From NCBI GenBank assembly GCA_020630595.1, contig JAHDBC010000003.1:1-57422 (forward strand): a DNA stretch of 57,422 bases, in the 5' to 3' direction. Numbering within the stretch: the stretch's first letter is position 1; each line of letters begins with the position of its first letter. A program made the translations under genes and the position numbers. Below, piece after piece: positions 44,001-52,135 of this stretch. The stretch is from Planktomarina sp. GTDB taxonomy: Bacteria > Pseudomonadota > Alphaproteobacteria > Rhodobacterales > Rhodobacteraceae. Under the pieces are notes generated by a model, which had not been told where the DNA came from, made no database searches, and saw nothing but the letters and a program-made list of their open reading frames with translations.

Positions 44001-44096
44001 GGTGTCACCTTTTGGGATGGTGCAAATGCTGGCCGAATGTGGCGTTTGACGCCAATCAAAACGGATCAGACCCCTGTGAAGGGCTGAAACAACGGA

Positions 44097-45389
44097 TCAA
44101 TGGTGCACGTGGTTTTGTTCTGATTTCAAACGGCTTTGCGCCACAGCCTGCCAAAGACCCCGTTCATCCGCGAATGTCGCCGTGGACAAGATGATCCCGT
44201 CTTTGTCCAACACAAAACGTGCCGGCGATCCCAAACCATTCAATCGGGCCATCACGGTATTTTCTTCATCCCACAGGATCGTCAGGGGCAGGCCGCGCTT
44301 TTGGGCCAAACCTTCGGCATAGCGGCGATGGCGCGCATCCAGCGCATAGTCTGACCCCGCGATGATGTGCACTTCGCCGATCAGGTTCGGGCAGGCCGCA
44401 TGCAGCATTGCCAGCTTTTCCAGATCCAGATTGCCATAATAATTCGACCGATAAGACCCATACGCCAAAACGATCAGGAACTGCCCTTCGTCCAGCGATT
44501 GAAGCGCGGTGGTCAAAGACAAGACATGGCCTGCGCCGGGCAATTCGTTCAGGGGATCAGAATTGGGCAGGGCGTAATCAGTGGGAAAACGCGACCCCAC
44601 CGGCTGGGATGATCTGTCTTTTGGTGCAGTGCCCGTCAGGGTCCAGACCAAACGTTGCAGGGATTGAAAATCAGGATAATAGCTTAGCGCTTTTTGGGCG
44701 TGCGCAATGGCGGCATTTTCATCCCCTTGCGCCAGCGCGATATGCGCGCGGCAATAAAGTGCCATGGCGGCCGGATGCATGGAAAAGCTGCGCTGTTCGG
44801 ATGCGGCCCGGATGTCATCGGCCCGGTCACAGGCCTGACCCGCCAATTCCAGCTTCCCTTGGGCCAGAAACCCCAAGGCCAGAAAATTGAAATATTCATG
44901 GTGCCCGTCTTTGGGCAATGCGTCTGATGCAGCTGGCTGTTTCAGGCCCAAACGCACGAACACCGATTGGGGGGCGCCCAGTGCAGCTTGAAAGCAGGGG
45001 ATAAGATCGGCGAATGGATCCACCGCCCCATCCCGGAAACGATCGATCAGGGCACTTCGATCTTCGTCGGTCATTGCACCTTGGGCGATGCGTTTGCGAA
45101 ATGCGGCGTCAAACGGCTGTGACAGATCAAGACCAAAGGGAAAGTGTTGGTGGTGCCATGCATGGCATTGGCCCGTTTCGTCTTGAAATTCCAACGGGGT
45201 GTTGCCGTTCAGTTGGGCGTTCAAAAGCCTGTCTTGGGTCACGGGTTTTCCGCTGATTTTGGTCAGCCGCCAGCCCGATGAAAGACCAGCAAGTGCTGCG
45301 GGGCTGTGCGGGAAAACATGCGTGATGTGCCACGCCTGCGCATCCAGTTGCCGTTGGTCCGTCTTTCGAAGGGCGCGGTCCCACTGCAT
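44097..45389 (-). CDS. PDZ - TPR - thioredoxin-like protein without CxxC
   Basis: Cytoplasmic-looking 430-aa protein with three parts. Residues 20-75 resemble a PDZ domain (FPHSPAALAGLSSGWRLTKISG). Residues 160-250 form TPR-like helices (ALYCRAHIALAQGDENAAIAHAQKAL). Residues 285-425 resemble a thioredoxin/peroxiredoxin fold, with EGQFLIVLAYGSYRSNYYG at the first strand and GSPARFVLDKDGIILS near the cis-Pro/last strands. The usual CxxC site is replaced by GSYR, so it is not a normal disulfide reductase. AAGGAGA precedes the ATG. I do not know the family name. It precedes DUF3179 by 96 bp on the same strand. Confidence 0.8.
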   Translation of the reverse strand: MQWDRALRKTDQRQLDAQAWHITHVFPHSPAALAGLSSGWRLTKISGKPVTQDRLLNAQLNGNTPLEFQDETGQCHAWHHQHFPFGLDLSQPFDAAFRKRIAQGAMTDEDRSALIDRFRDGAVDPFADLIPCFQAALGAPQSVFVRLGLKQPAASDALPKDGHHEYFNFLALGFLAQGKLELAGQACDRADDIRAASEQRSFSMHPAAMALYCRAHIALAQGDENAAIAHAQKALSYYPDFQSLQRLVWTLTGTAPKDRSSQPVGSRFPTDYALPNSDPLNELPGAGHVLSLTTALQSLDEGQFLIVLAYGSYRSNYYGNLDLEKLAMLHAACPNLIGEVHIIAGSDYALDARHRRYAEGLAQKRGLPLTILWDEENTVMARLNGLGSPARFVLDKDGIILSTATFADERGLWQAVAQSRLKSEQNHVHH

Positions 45390-45445
45390 GCGGTGTCTCC
45401 TTGTCGTTGGGGACAGCTTAGTCGGTGCAAACCAAACGGCGCAAG

Positions 45446-45775
45446 TCAGTTCAAGCCGGGTTCATCCAACAGGTGCCGACCGGCCCGGTCTTCGACTTCG
45501 ATGATCCACAGATCGGGATCGGTGCGGCGCTGGGCAGACAGCGCGGCGTCAGCGTCTGTTTCGGGGCCGTGGGCAATTTCATCCCAAACACGGTCCCCGG
45601 TCATCAGATCGAAACGGCGCTGGAACAGTTGGGCGTTACCATCCAGCGTGTTCAGTTTGACCAGAACCGCCCCTGCGTCTGCGTCCCCTTTTGCGACGAC
45701 GAACGCCGGAATTTCCACAAGGCGCAGCCGCGTCAGATATGCGCTGACCCAGATGTGCGTTTTCAGCCGGGTCAT
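45446..45775 (-). CDS. DUF1491 family protein
   Basis: Alphaproteobacterial DUF1491 protein, 109 aa. Typical blocks are LKTHIWVSAYLTRL, GDADAGAVLVKLN and DPDLWIIEVEDRAGRHLLDEP. Function unknown. Its ATG overlaps the era stop by 4 bp, and it is the last gene of the rpoZ-era housekeeping cluster, where DUF1491 sits in many Rhodobacteraceae. Confidence 0.92.
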   Translation of the reverse strand: MTRLKTHIWVSAYLTRLRLVEIPAFVVAKGDADAGAVLVKLNTLDGNAQLFQRRFDLMTGDRVWDEIAHGPETDADAALSAQRRTDPDLWIIEVEDRAGRHLLDEPGLN

Positions 45776-46689
45776 GTGTTCCCGTCGCGGAAATCCAGAC
45801 CCATTTCCGAATAGCGTTCTTTTTCTTCCAGCCAGTTCGGACGCACTTTGACCTGCAAAAACAGATGCACCCGGCGGCCCAGAAATTCTTCCAACTCCGC
45901 GCGGGCGGCGGTGGACACAGCCTTGATGGTTTCGCCCTTCTTGCCCAGAACGATGCCCTTGTGACCGTCGCGCATGACGTAGATGATCTGATCAATCCGC
46001 GCTGATCCGTCTTTGCGTTCTTCCCAATTTTCGGTTTCGACCGTCAGTTGGTAGGGCAGTTCCTGATGCAGGCGCAGGGTCAGTTTTTCGCGCGTCGTTT
46101 CTGCCGCCAGCATGCGCAGCGGCAAATCCGCAATCTGATCTTCGGGGTACAACCACGGGCCGTCGGGCAATTGCCCGGCAATCCATTCTTTCAATTGCTG
46201 GCAGCCATGCCCCTTTTCAGCAGACACCATAAAGGTTTCGACAAAGGGAAACCGGTCATTCAGGTCCTTGGTCAGTGCCAGCAAATCTTCGGCTTGCACC
46301 CGGTCGATCTTGTTGATGGCCAGCGCGATGCGTTTGCCGGCGGGCAGGCTTTGCAATGCGTCCAATATGCCTTCGACACCGGGGGTGACGCCCCTGTGCG
46401 CTTCGATCAACAAAACGGTCAGGTCGGCATCCGCGGCCCCGCCCCATGCGGCGGTCACCATGGCGCGGTCCAATCGGCGGCGGGGTCGGAAAATGCCCGG
46501 GGTGTCGACGAACACAATCTGGCTTGCGCCTTCGATGACGACGCCCCGAATGCGGGCCCGTGTGGTTTGCACCTTGTGGGTCACGATCGACACCTTGGCC
46601 CCGACCATCCAGTTCAACAGGGTCGACTTGCCCGCATTGGGTTCCCCAATCAGGGCGACAAATCCGGCTTTGGTCCCAGCGTCAGTCAT
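45772..46689 (-). CDS. era: GTPase Era
   Basis: Ribosome-assembly GTPase binding the 3' end of 16S rRNA, 305 aa. G1 is [12 protein letters not shown] (residues 14-25), G3 DTPGIF, G4 NKID. The C-terminal KH domain contains [20 protein letters not shown]. Length fits. It overlaps rnc by 4 bp upstream, the classical rnc-era pair. Confidence 0.97.
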   Translation of the reverse strand: MTDAGTKAGFVALIGEPNAGKSTLLNWMVGAKVSIVTHKVQTTRARIRGVVIEGASQIVFVDTPGIFRPRRRLDRAMVTAAWGGAADADLTVLLIEAHRGVTPGVEGILDALQSLPAGKRIALAINKIDRVQAEDLLALTKDLNDRFPFVETFMVSAEKGHGCQQLKEWIAGQLPDGPWLYPEDQIADLPLRMLAAETTREKLTLRLHQELPYQLTVETENWEERKDGSARIDQIIYVMRDGHKGIVLGKKGETIKAVSTAARAELEEFLGRRVHLFLQVKVRPNWLEEKERYSEMGLDFRDGNT

Positions 46690-47366
46690 GGGTTCAGTTC
46701 CTTTAGCAGTGCCTGTGCGGCGGCCTGTTCGGCGATGCGTTTGCTTGGCGCTTTGGCTTGGGCCGTTTGGCCCGTATGCAGCGTTACGCGAATGGTGAAT
46801 TCCGGCGCATGGTCAGGCCCGGTTCTGTTAACGGTTTCATAGGTGGGTGGGGGCCCTTTGCGCGCCTGCGCCCATTCTTGCAAGGTGGTTTTGGCATCGC
46901 GGGCGTCTTCTTCGACATTGGCGACGCGGTCACCCCACAGGCGCAGCACGACATCTTTGGCCGCCTTGAACCCACCGTCGCGGTAAATGGCGGCGATCAG
47001 CGCCTCCATCCCGTCGCCCAGAAGCGCGTCTTTCTTGCGCCCGCCTGACATCATTTCAGACCGGCCCAGTTTCAGCGCGTCGCCCAATGCGATCTGGCGG
47101 GCAACATCGGCACAGGTTTCTTTGCGCACCAGCGCATTGTAACGGGGGGCCAGTTGGCCTTCGGATGCATCGCGATCTTCTTCGAACAACGCTTCGGCCA
47201 TCACAAGACCCAGAACCCGGTCACCCAGAAATTCCAACCGTTCATTGTGCCGCCGCTGCCCGGCCATGGATGAATGGGTCAGCGCTGTGATCAGCAAGTC
47301 AGGTTGTTTGAACGTATACCCAATGGTGGATTGCAGGGCTTGCGCATCTTTGGACAGTTTCATCAC
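46686..47366 (-). CDS. rnc: Ribonuclease III
   Basis: Double-strand-specific endoribonuclease (226 aa) that processes rRNA precursors and structured mRNAs. The catalytic motif is [21 protein letters not shown] near residues 42-62, split here by its helix, and the second acidic patch is [17 protein letters not shown] near 118-134. The C-terminal dsRBD follows from residue 155 to the end. Start is either ATG of the ATGATG pair. Overlaps the upstream signal peptidase gene by 4 bp. Confidence 0.97.
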   Translation of the reverse strand: MMKLSKDAQALQSTIGYTFKQPDLLITALTHSSMAGQRRHNERLEFLGDRVLGLVMAEALFEEDRDASEGQLAPRYNALVRKETCADVARQIALGDALKLGRSEMMSGGRKKDALLGDGMEALIAAIYRDGGFKAAKDVVLRLWGDRVANVEEDARDAKTTLQEWAQARKGPPPTYETVNRTGPDHAPEFTIRVTLHTGQTAQAKAPSKRIAEQAAAQALLKELNP

Positions 47367-48367
47367 ACACCCTTCAGCAAACGGTCGAACGTCAGAAAAT
47401 TGATCAGGACAAACAGCACACGAAATTCCACATTATCCACCGGCACCATGCCAACACCATACCGACCCGGCACGCGGCTGTCGTTTGAATTGTCGCGATT
47501 GTCGCCCATTACGAACACGTGGCCTGCGGGGACTTCGAACCGTTGTGGCCATTGGCTGCGCGCCGCGTCAAAGGCCGTTAGCACCGGATAGGCGTTGCCG
47601 TTTGGTTGGGTTTCCGTCCATTGCGATTTGATGCAGTCGGCACCGGGTTGAACCGGCGTGGCGCAAATCGGCAAGGTTCCATTGACCGGGTGATCAAATT
47701 CATAGGGTTCGATAAAATCGGGCAGGGGATCGTGCGCCCATGCCACCCCGTTTACGATGGGTTGCTGACCGTCGAATTCGATCACGTCGCCGCCAACGGC
47801 AATCAGCCGTTTGACAAAGGCCGTATCGAACCGGGGATGGCGAAACACGATCACATCCCCGGGTTCAACATCTTGGGTTCGTTGGGTGATCACGTAATCG
47901 CCCACCCGCAGGTTGGGTTTCATGGATCCCGACGGTATCCAAAATGGTTCGAACCATATGGCGCGCAGCAACAACAGCGCGCTAAGCGCCAACCCCGCGC
48001 CATATCCAACCCCCAGCAACCGACCGGGCGGGCGGGGCGCACCCGATGTTTTGATCCCGAACACCACGCTGGCAATCAGGCCAACGACCGGCACAACCGT
48101 GATCAGGGCCCATGCCCCATGCCAGCCGATGTCGCGCACCCGGCGGACGGTGTGGCCAATGGCGGCAAAGTTCAAAAACGCAATCAACACAAAACAGGCC
48201 ACACGCATGGGCGATTGCCAAGGGTGGCTGGCGTACAGGCCTGCGATGATCAGAATGGGGGTCACAAACCACAGGATTGCGGCCCAATAAATGCGCCGGC
48301 TGGATGTCGCGCGCCAATCCCATCCTGCAACGAACAGGGCAAAGGGGTTCAGGGGGTGAAGGGTCAC
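47363..48367 (-). CDS. Signal peptidase I fused to an N-terminal DUF805-like domain
   Basis: Membrane protein of 334 aa. Residues 1-110 form three hydrophobic helices with a DUF805-like pattern: [11 protein letters not shown] and [20 protein letters not shown], then [11 protein letters not shown]. From residue 120 it is a type I leader peptidase: a membrane helix, the Ser of [12 protein letters not shown], the Lys of [11 protein letters not shown] and [11 protein letters not shown]. Both catalytic residues are present, so it should be active. It follows a canonical lepB with a 4-bp overlap. The fused domain may steer localisation or substrate choice, but this is inference. Confidence 0.88.
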   Translation of the reverse strand: MTLHPLNPFALFVAGWDWRATSSRRIYWAAILWFVTPILIIAGLYASHPWQSPMRVACFVLIAFLNFAAIGHTVRRVRDIGWHGAWALITVVPVVGLIASVVFGIKTSGAPRPPGRLLGVGYGAGLALSALLLLRAIWFEPFWIPSGSMKPNLRVGDYVITQRTQDVEPGDVIVFRHPRFDTAFVKRLIAVGGDVIEFDGQQPIVNGVAWAHDPLPDFIEPYEFDHPVNGTLPICATPVQPGADCIKSQWTETQPNGNAYPVLTAFDAARSQWPQRFEVPAGHVFVMGDNRDNSNDSRVPGRYGVGMVPVDNVEFRVLFVLINFLTFDRLLKGV

Positions 48368-49236
48368 TCCACCGCCTTAAAGAACCGATCCCCACGCCAT
48401 GTCCAGAAAGCGAACATGGATCGACCCGCGGCAGAAAACATGATGCGATCTGCACGGCCCACGATGTCTTTCAGTGGGACAAAACCGACCCCACCGCCCG
48501 ACCGTTGAACGGCGCGGCTGTCGGCGGAATTGTCACGGTTGTCACCCATGAAGAAAAAATGACCTTCGGGGACGGTGTAGACACGCGTGTCATCCGGGCT
48601 TCCGCCGGGAATGGGGCGCGGGTTGTCGGCGTCAAACACCTTTAGGACGGAATGGCTGGTCCCGCCGGGCAGTGTTTCGGTATAGCGCAATTTGGTGCAT
48701 TCCCCGCCAAGGCCCACCGCGCGTTCCCGGCACAATGGCACATTGCGAAATGGACCCTGTTCTTCGAACGTTTCAACAAAGACCCCATCGGGGACCAGTT
48801 CAACAGCCTGATCGTTGATGTGCAAAACACCGGCTGTCATCTGAATCCGGTCGCCCGGCAGACCCACCAGCCGCTTGATAAAATCGGTCCCATCAATCGG
48901 GTGGCGGAACACAACCACATCGCCCCGTTCCGGCATCGACCCCATGATCCGTTCTTCGCGATCTTCGATAAACCCGCAGAAATCATCTGCGTCGATGTCG
49001 ATGCCAAACCGTGGGATCTGGATTTTTGGACAGGATGCATAGGAATACCCATACGCCATTTTGTTCACGAACAAAAAATCGCCAATCAGCAATGTGTCTT
49101 TCATCGACCCAGATGGGATCCAGAACGGTTGGAAAAAGATGGTGCGAAAAATGCCCGCAATCAGCAGCGCGTAAACGATGGTTTTGATCGTTTCGACAAT
49201 GCCGCCAACCAGCGTTTTTTCTTCTTTCTTGGCCAT
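48364..49236 (-). CDS. lepB: Signal peptidase I
   Basis: Canonical leader peptidase, 290 aa, that removes signal peptides of Sec and Tat exported proteins. One N-terminal helix (IVETIKTIVYALLIAGIF) precedes catalytic Ser in [16 protein letters not shown] and catalytic Lys in FIKRLVGLPGDRIQM. The box GDNRDNSADSR is intact. It contains cysteines (ASCPK, DDFCG) that may form a disulfide in the periplasmic part. Placed between acpS and the second peptidase in the RNase III operon; the lepB-rnc-era order is widely conserved. Confidence 0.96.
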   Translation of the reverse strand: MAKKEEKTLVGGIVETIKTIVYALLIAGIFRTIFFQPFWIPSGSMKDTLLIGDFLFVNKMAYGYSYASCPKIQIPRFGIDIDADDFCGFIEDREERIMGSMPERGDVVVFRHPIDGTDFIKRLVGLPGDRIQMTAGVLHINDQAVELVPDGVFVETFEEQGPFRNVPLCRERAVGLGGECTKLRYTETLPGGTSHSVLKVFDADNPRPIPGGSPDDTRVYTVPEGHFFFMGDNRDNSADSRAVQRSGGGVGFVPLKDIVGRADRIMFSAAGRSMFAFWTWRGDRFFKAVE

Positions 49237-49287
49237 GATGATCCCGCCTTTGGTTTTGCAGCTACATGCGGGGGGCAGGGGGGCAAG

Positions 49288-49689
49288 TCAAGCGGTGGGC
49301 AGGGCTTCGATCACCACAAAGGCCTGCGCCCACGGGTGATCATCGGTCAATGTCACGTGAATTGTGGCCGTATGCCCCGCGGGCGTCATGTCTGCCAGAC
49401 GGTCTGCGGCCCATCCGGTCACATGCATCACGGGCTGGCCGCTGCGCAAATTTGTGACCGACATGTCTTTCCAGCTGATCCCCATGGCAAGGCCAGTGCC
49501 CAACGCTTTGGAACACGCTTCTTTTGCGGCCCAGCGTTTCGCGTAGGTGCCCGCGATGTCTTTGCGCCGTTCGGCTTTGCGCTGTTCGATTTCGGTAAAG
49601 ACGCGGTTTTTGAACCGATCACCGAACCGATCCAACGTGCCTTGGATGCGGTCAATGTTCGCCAGATCCGTCCCGATGCCAAGGATCAT
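49288..49689 (-). CDS. acpS: Holo-[acyl-carrier-protein] synthase
   Basis: Phosphopantetheinyl transferase of 133 aa that loads 4'-phosphopantetheine onto acyl carrier protein. Family motifs are [15 protein letters not shown] at the N-terminus with the metal-binding Asp and [15 protein letters not shown] near residues 52-66 with the catalytic Glu. The C-terminal [16 protein letters not shown] is typical. It overlaps the LysE gene by 4 bp and sits in its usual place before lepB. Functionally linked to accD in this window through fatty-acid synthesis. Confidence 0.96.
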   Translation of the reverse strand: MILGIGTDLANIDRIQGTLDRFGDRFKNRVFTEIEQRKAERRKDIAGTYAKRWAAKEACSKALGTGLAMGISWKDMSVTNLRSGQPVMHVTGWAADRLADMTPAGHTATIHVTLTDDHPWAQAFVVIEALPTA

Positions 49690-50312
49690 GTGGTGATCCG
49701 CGTGGTCAGGATTTTTAGGCTGGCCGCGCCAAAAAAGACGGCAAATGTGCCTTCGAACCAGCGCCGCGCCTTGCGATAGGCGGTGACCATGGGCGGGCTG
49801 GAAAACAAGAACGCATAGCCCACAAACACAAGGATCGACCCCGCATACAAATAACCAAAGGTCATCAACAGATCAGCGGTCGTCGCACCGGGCAGGGACA
49901 CGAGCGCATAAACCGCCCCCCATGACAAAATTGCCTTGGGGTTGGTCAGGTGAATAAGCGTTCCTTTCAAGAACACCGATGTGTGGGTGCCGCTGATGGC
50001 CCGTTCGGCCCCCGCGTCGCCTGTTTTCAGTGCCGACCGCATCGCCTTGAAAGCCAGATACAACAGATATGCCGCACCAACATATCGGATGATTTCAAAC
50101 ACCCACGCATGGGCCAGCATCAAGGCACTGACCCCCAGCGCCGCGGCAATGCCCCATGTCGCCGATCCCGCCAATATGCCAAGCGACATCGCCAGACCGT
50201 AGCTGCGCCCCCGCGCCATGGCGGTTCCCGCGATGGAAAGGGTCGCCGGGCCGGGGCTGCCGCCAGCAAGGCACCAGCCAATCCAGAACAGAAAGAATTC
50301 CCAGCCGATCAT
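49686..50312 (-). CDS. LysE-family translocator
   Basis: Amino-acid/metabolite exporter of the LysE/RhtB family, 208 aa with about six membrane helices. The N-terminal signature [17 protein letters not shown] contains the conserved SPGPA/NP-type motif. Central [19 protein letters not shown] matches the NPK(A/T) motif. Substrate unknown. It is inserted between pdxJ and acpS, in the same coupled operon. Confidence 0.9.
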   Translation of the reverse strand: MIGWEFFLFWIGWCLAGGSPGPATLSIAGTAMARGRSYGLAMSLGILAGSATWGIAAALGVSALMLAHAWVFEIIRYVGAAYLLYLAFKAMRSALKTGDAGAERAISGTHTSVFLKGTLIHLTNPKAILSWGAVYALVSLPGATTADLLMTFGYLYAGSILVFVGYAFLFSSPPMVTAYRKARRWFEGTFAVFFGAASLKILTTRITT

Positions 50313-50728
50313 TGATTATCTTGCGCCTTCCACTGCGTCTTTGCGCCAAAGCCATGGAAAAACCAAGTGATGACCCAAGCCAGCAATGCGCCAACAGCAA
50401 AGGCCCCGATGATATAGTTGATGTATTCTGCCAAAATCTGGCGCACCAACGGCGATCCGACAAGCATGGGAATGGCCACCAGAATACTGATCCCAAGTCC
50501 GATCAATGTCATCTGCGCCGCTTGCGTCCACCGATTTGGGATGGGGGCCCGGGTGGCCTGGGCGTGTTTTGTGCCTTCGAAGATTGCGGCACCCATAAAC
50601 GGGATCAACCCCATAACAGGGTTCCGCATATCTTGTTGCATGACATAGCTGACGCCAAACAACAGAACTTCAATCACAACCAGCGCGGCAAAAAACACCA
50701 TCGCATAGCGCAGCGGTTTGAATGTCAT
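50309..50728 (-). CDS. Hypothetical four-helix membrane protein (ABZJ_00895-like)
   Basis: A 139-aa integral membrane protein with about four helices: YAMVFFAALVVIEVLLFG, MGLIPFMGAAIFEG, LIGLGISILVAIPMLVG and AFAVGALLAWVITWFF. The second helix is followed by a charged loop. Layout and size resemble the ABZJ_00895 family of small membrane proteins, but I am not certain. It overlaps pdxJ and the LysE gene by 4 bp each, so it is co-translated with them. Function unknown. Confidence 0.75.
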   Translation of the reverse strand: MTFKPLRYAMVFFAALVVIEVLLFGVSYVMQQDMRNPVMGLIPFMGAAIFEGTKHAQATRAPIPNRWTQAAQMTLIGLGISILVAIPMLVGSPLVRQILAEYINYIIGAFAVGALLAWVITWFFHGFGAKTQWKAQDNQ

Positions 50729-51468
50729 GATCGTGCATCCTTCATCAATTGGCGCATTTCCTTGATTGCGGCCTCCATGCCCATGAAGACAGACTCCCCA
50801 ATCAGGAAGTGCCCGATGTTCAGTTCTTTGACCGCCGGAAGGGCGGCGATGGGGGCCACGTTGTCAAAGGTCAGCCCGTGGCCTGCGTGGACCTCCAACC
50901 CCAAATCATGGGCAAAGGCGGCCCCCCGGGTCAGCCGTTCCAATTCCGCGTCGCGGGCATCAAAATCGCCGTCTGCGTGGAAATCGCAATAGGCCCCAGT
51001 GTGCAGTTCCACAACCGCCGCGCCCACGCGCTTGGACGCTTCCAGCTGCGCTTCATCCGGGGCCACAAACAGCGATACGCGGCAGCCGGCATCGGCCAAG
51101 GGGGCGATGAAATCTGCCATCTTGTTTTGGTCCTTGGCCACTTCCAGCCCGCCTTCGGTGGTGCGTTCTTCGCGCCGTTCGGGCACGATGCACACGGCAT
51201 GGGGTTTGTGGCGCAGGGCAATGGCCTGCATTTCAGCGGTCGCCGCCATTTCGAAATTCAGCGGCGTGGTCAGCGCGTCCATCAAAGCGTCGATATCCGC
51301 GTCGCGAATATGACGGCGGTCTTCGCGCAGGTGTGCGGTAATCCCGTCGGCGCCCGCTTTTTCTGCCAGCAGCGCCGCGCGCACAGGGTCGGGATAGGCC
51401 CCGCCGCGTGCATTGCGCAGGGTGGCAACGTGGTCGATGTTCACGCCAAGGCGTTGTTCGGTCTTCAT
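50725..51468 (-). CDS. pdxJ: Pyridoxine 5'-phosphate synthase
   Basis: TIM-barrel enzyme of 247 aa that condenses 1-deoxyxylulose 5-phosphate with 3-amino-2-oxopropyl phosphate to make pyridoxine phosphate. Motifs: RLGVNIDHVATLRNARGG, ITAHLREDRRHIRD, CIVPERREERTTEGG, and the C-terminal HAGHGLTFDN and NIGHFLIGESVFMG. Completely standard. It supplies the cofactor of the aminotransferase encoded at 32-33 kb. Situated between DUF2062 and the small membrane protein in the operon. Confidence 0.97.
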   Translation of the reverse strand: MKTEQRLGVNIDHVATLRNARGGAYPDPVRAALLAEKAGADGITAHLREDRRHIRDADIDALMDALTTPLNFEMAATAEMQAIALRHKPHAVCIVPERREERTTEGGLEVAKDQNKMADFIAPLADAGCRVSLFVAPDEAQLEASKRVGAAVVELHTGAYCDFHADGDFDARDAELERLTRGAAFAHDLGLEVHAGHGLTFDNVAPIAALPAVKELNIGHFLIGESVFMGMEAAIKEMRQLMKDARS

Positions 51469-51472
51469 AGCG

Positions 51473-52135
51473 TCACTCCCCCGGTTGGGTGCCGTCCCGT
51501 TTTGCTTTGGCGACGGCCTTTTCCTTGATCTGTGCCAGCTTCGCCATCAAACGGCCTTTGCGACGTTTCTGATATGCCCTGATAAATGGGACAGAAATGT
51601 AGTAGCAGATTGTGGCAGCGATAATGCCAGGTACGATCCCGCCTACCATATAGGGCAAAAAAACATCGTTCCAGAACTGGATCAGATTGGTCCAATCGGC
51701 GGACTTATCCGTGAAGATCGCCTGAACATTGTGCCAAAGATCTGACCATGCATCGACGAACTTTTGGCCCAGCCCGCGCTTTGCGGCTGCATTTGCATCA
51801 ATTCCAAGAATTGCATAGCCGGTGTACATCGAAGTCAGCGCAATGGGCACATAGGTCAGCGGATTGCCGAAAAACGTGGCCAAGACAGCGGCCAGCATGT
51901 TGCCACGCAGCACAAACGCAAGACCTGCGGCGGCCAGCATATGAAGGCCCAAAAACGGTGTGAATGAAACAAAGACCCCCGCCCAGATCCCCCGCGCGAT
52001 GCGTTCGGGCGTTCCCGGCAGCCGGTTCAGCCGCAGGCGCACGTATTCAAACGCCCGGGCCCATCCGCCCCGGGGGTAGACAAGTTCGACAAATGTCGCT
52101 GTCCAGCTGCGCTTATCCCGCCGTTTGAAGACCAT
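51473..52135 (-). CDS. DUF2062-domain membrane protein
   Basis: A 220-aa protein with the DUF2062 core: GTPERIARGIWAGVFVSFTP, LGLHMLAAAGLAFVLRGN and TFFGNPLTYVPIALTSM, spanning about residues 40-110. A final helix lies near 165-190 and a basic cytoplasmic C-terminus rich in Lys. The ATG at 52135 is inside the end of the RSH gene (23-bp overlap), a conserved location for DUF2062 proteins in Rhodobacteraceae. Function unknown; some members are linked to glycosyltransferases. Confidence 0.88.
   Translation of the reverse strand: MVFKRRDKRSWTATFVELVYPRGGWARAFEYVRLRLNRLPGTPERIARGIWAGVFVSFTPFLGLHMLAAAGLAFVLRGNMLAAVLATFFGNPLTYVPIALTSMYTGYAILGIDANAAAKRGLGQKFVDAWSDLWHNVQAIFTDKSADWTNLIQFWNDVFLPYMVGGIVPGIIAATICYYISVPFIRAYQKRRKGRLMAKLAQIKEKAVAKAKRDGTQPGE

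Noticed and set aside
44040..44054. Hairpin TGGCGT-TTG-ACGCCA between the PDZ-TPR gene and DUF3179
   Set aside because: Perfect 6-bp stem but no T-run on either strand; chance or a weak mRNA structure.
48652..49779. 375-codon plus-strand ORF across lepB and acpS
   Set aside because: It covers two clear minus-strand genes and shows no domain; it is a codon-bias artefact.
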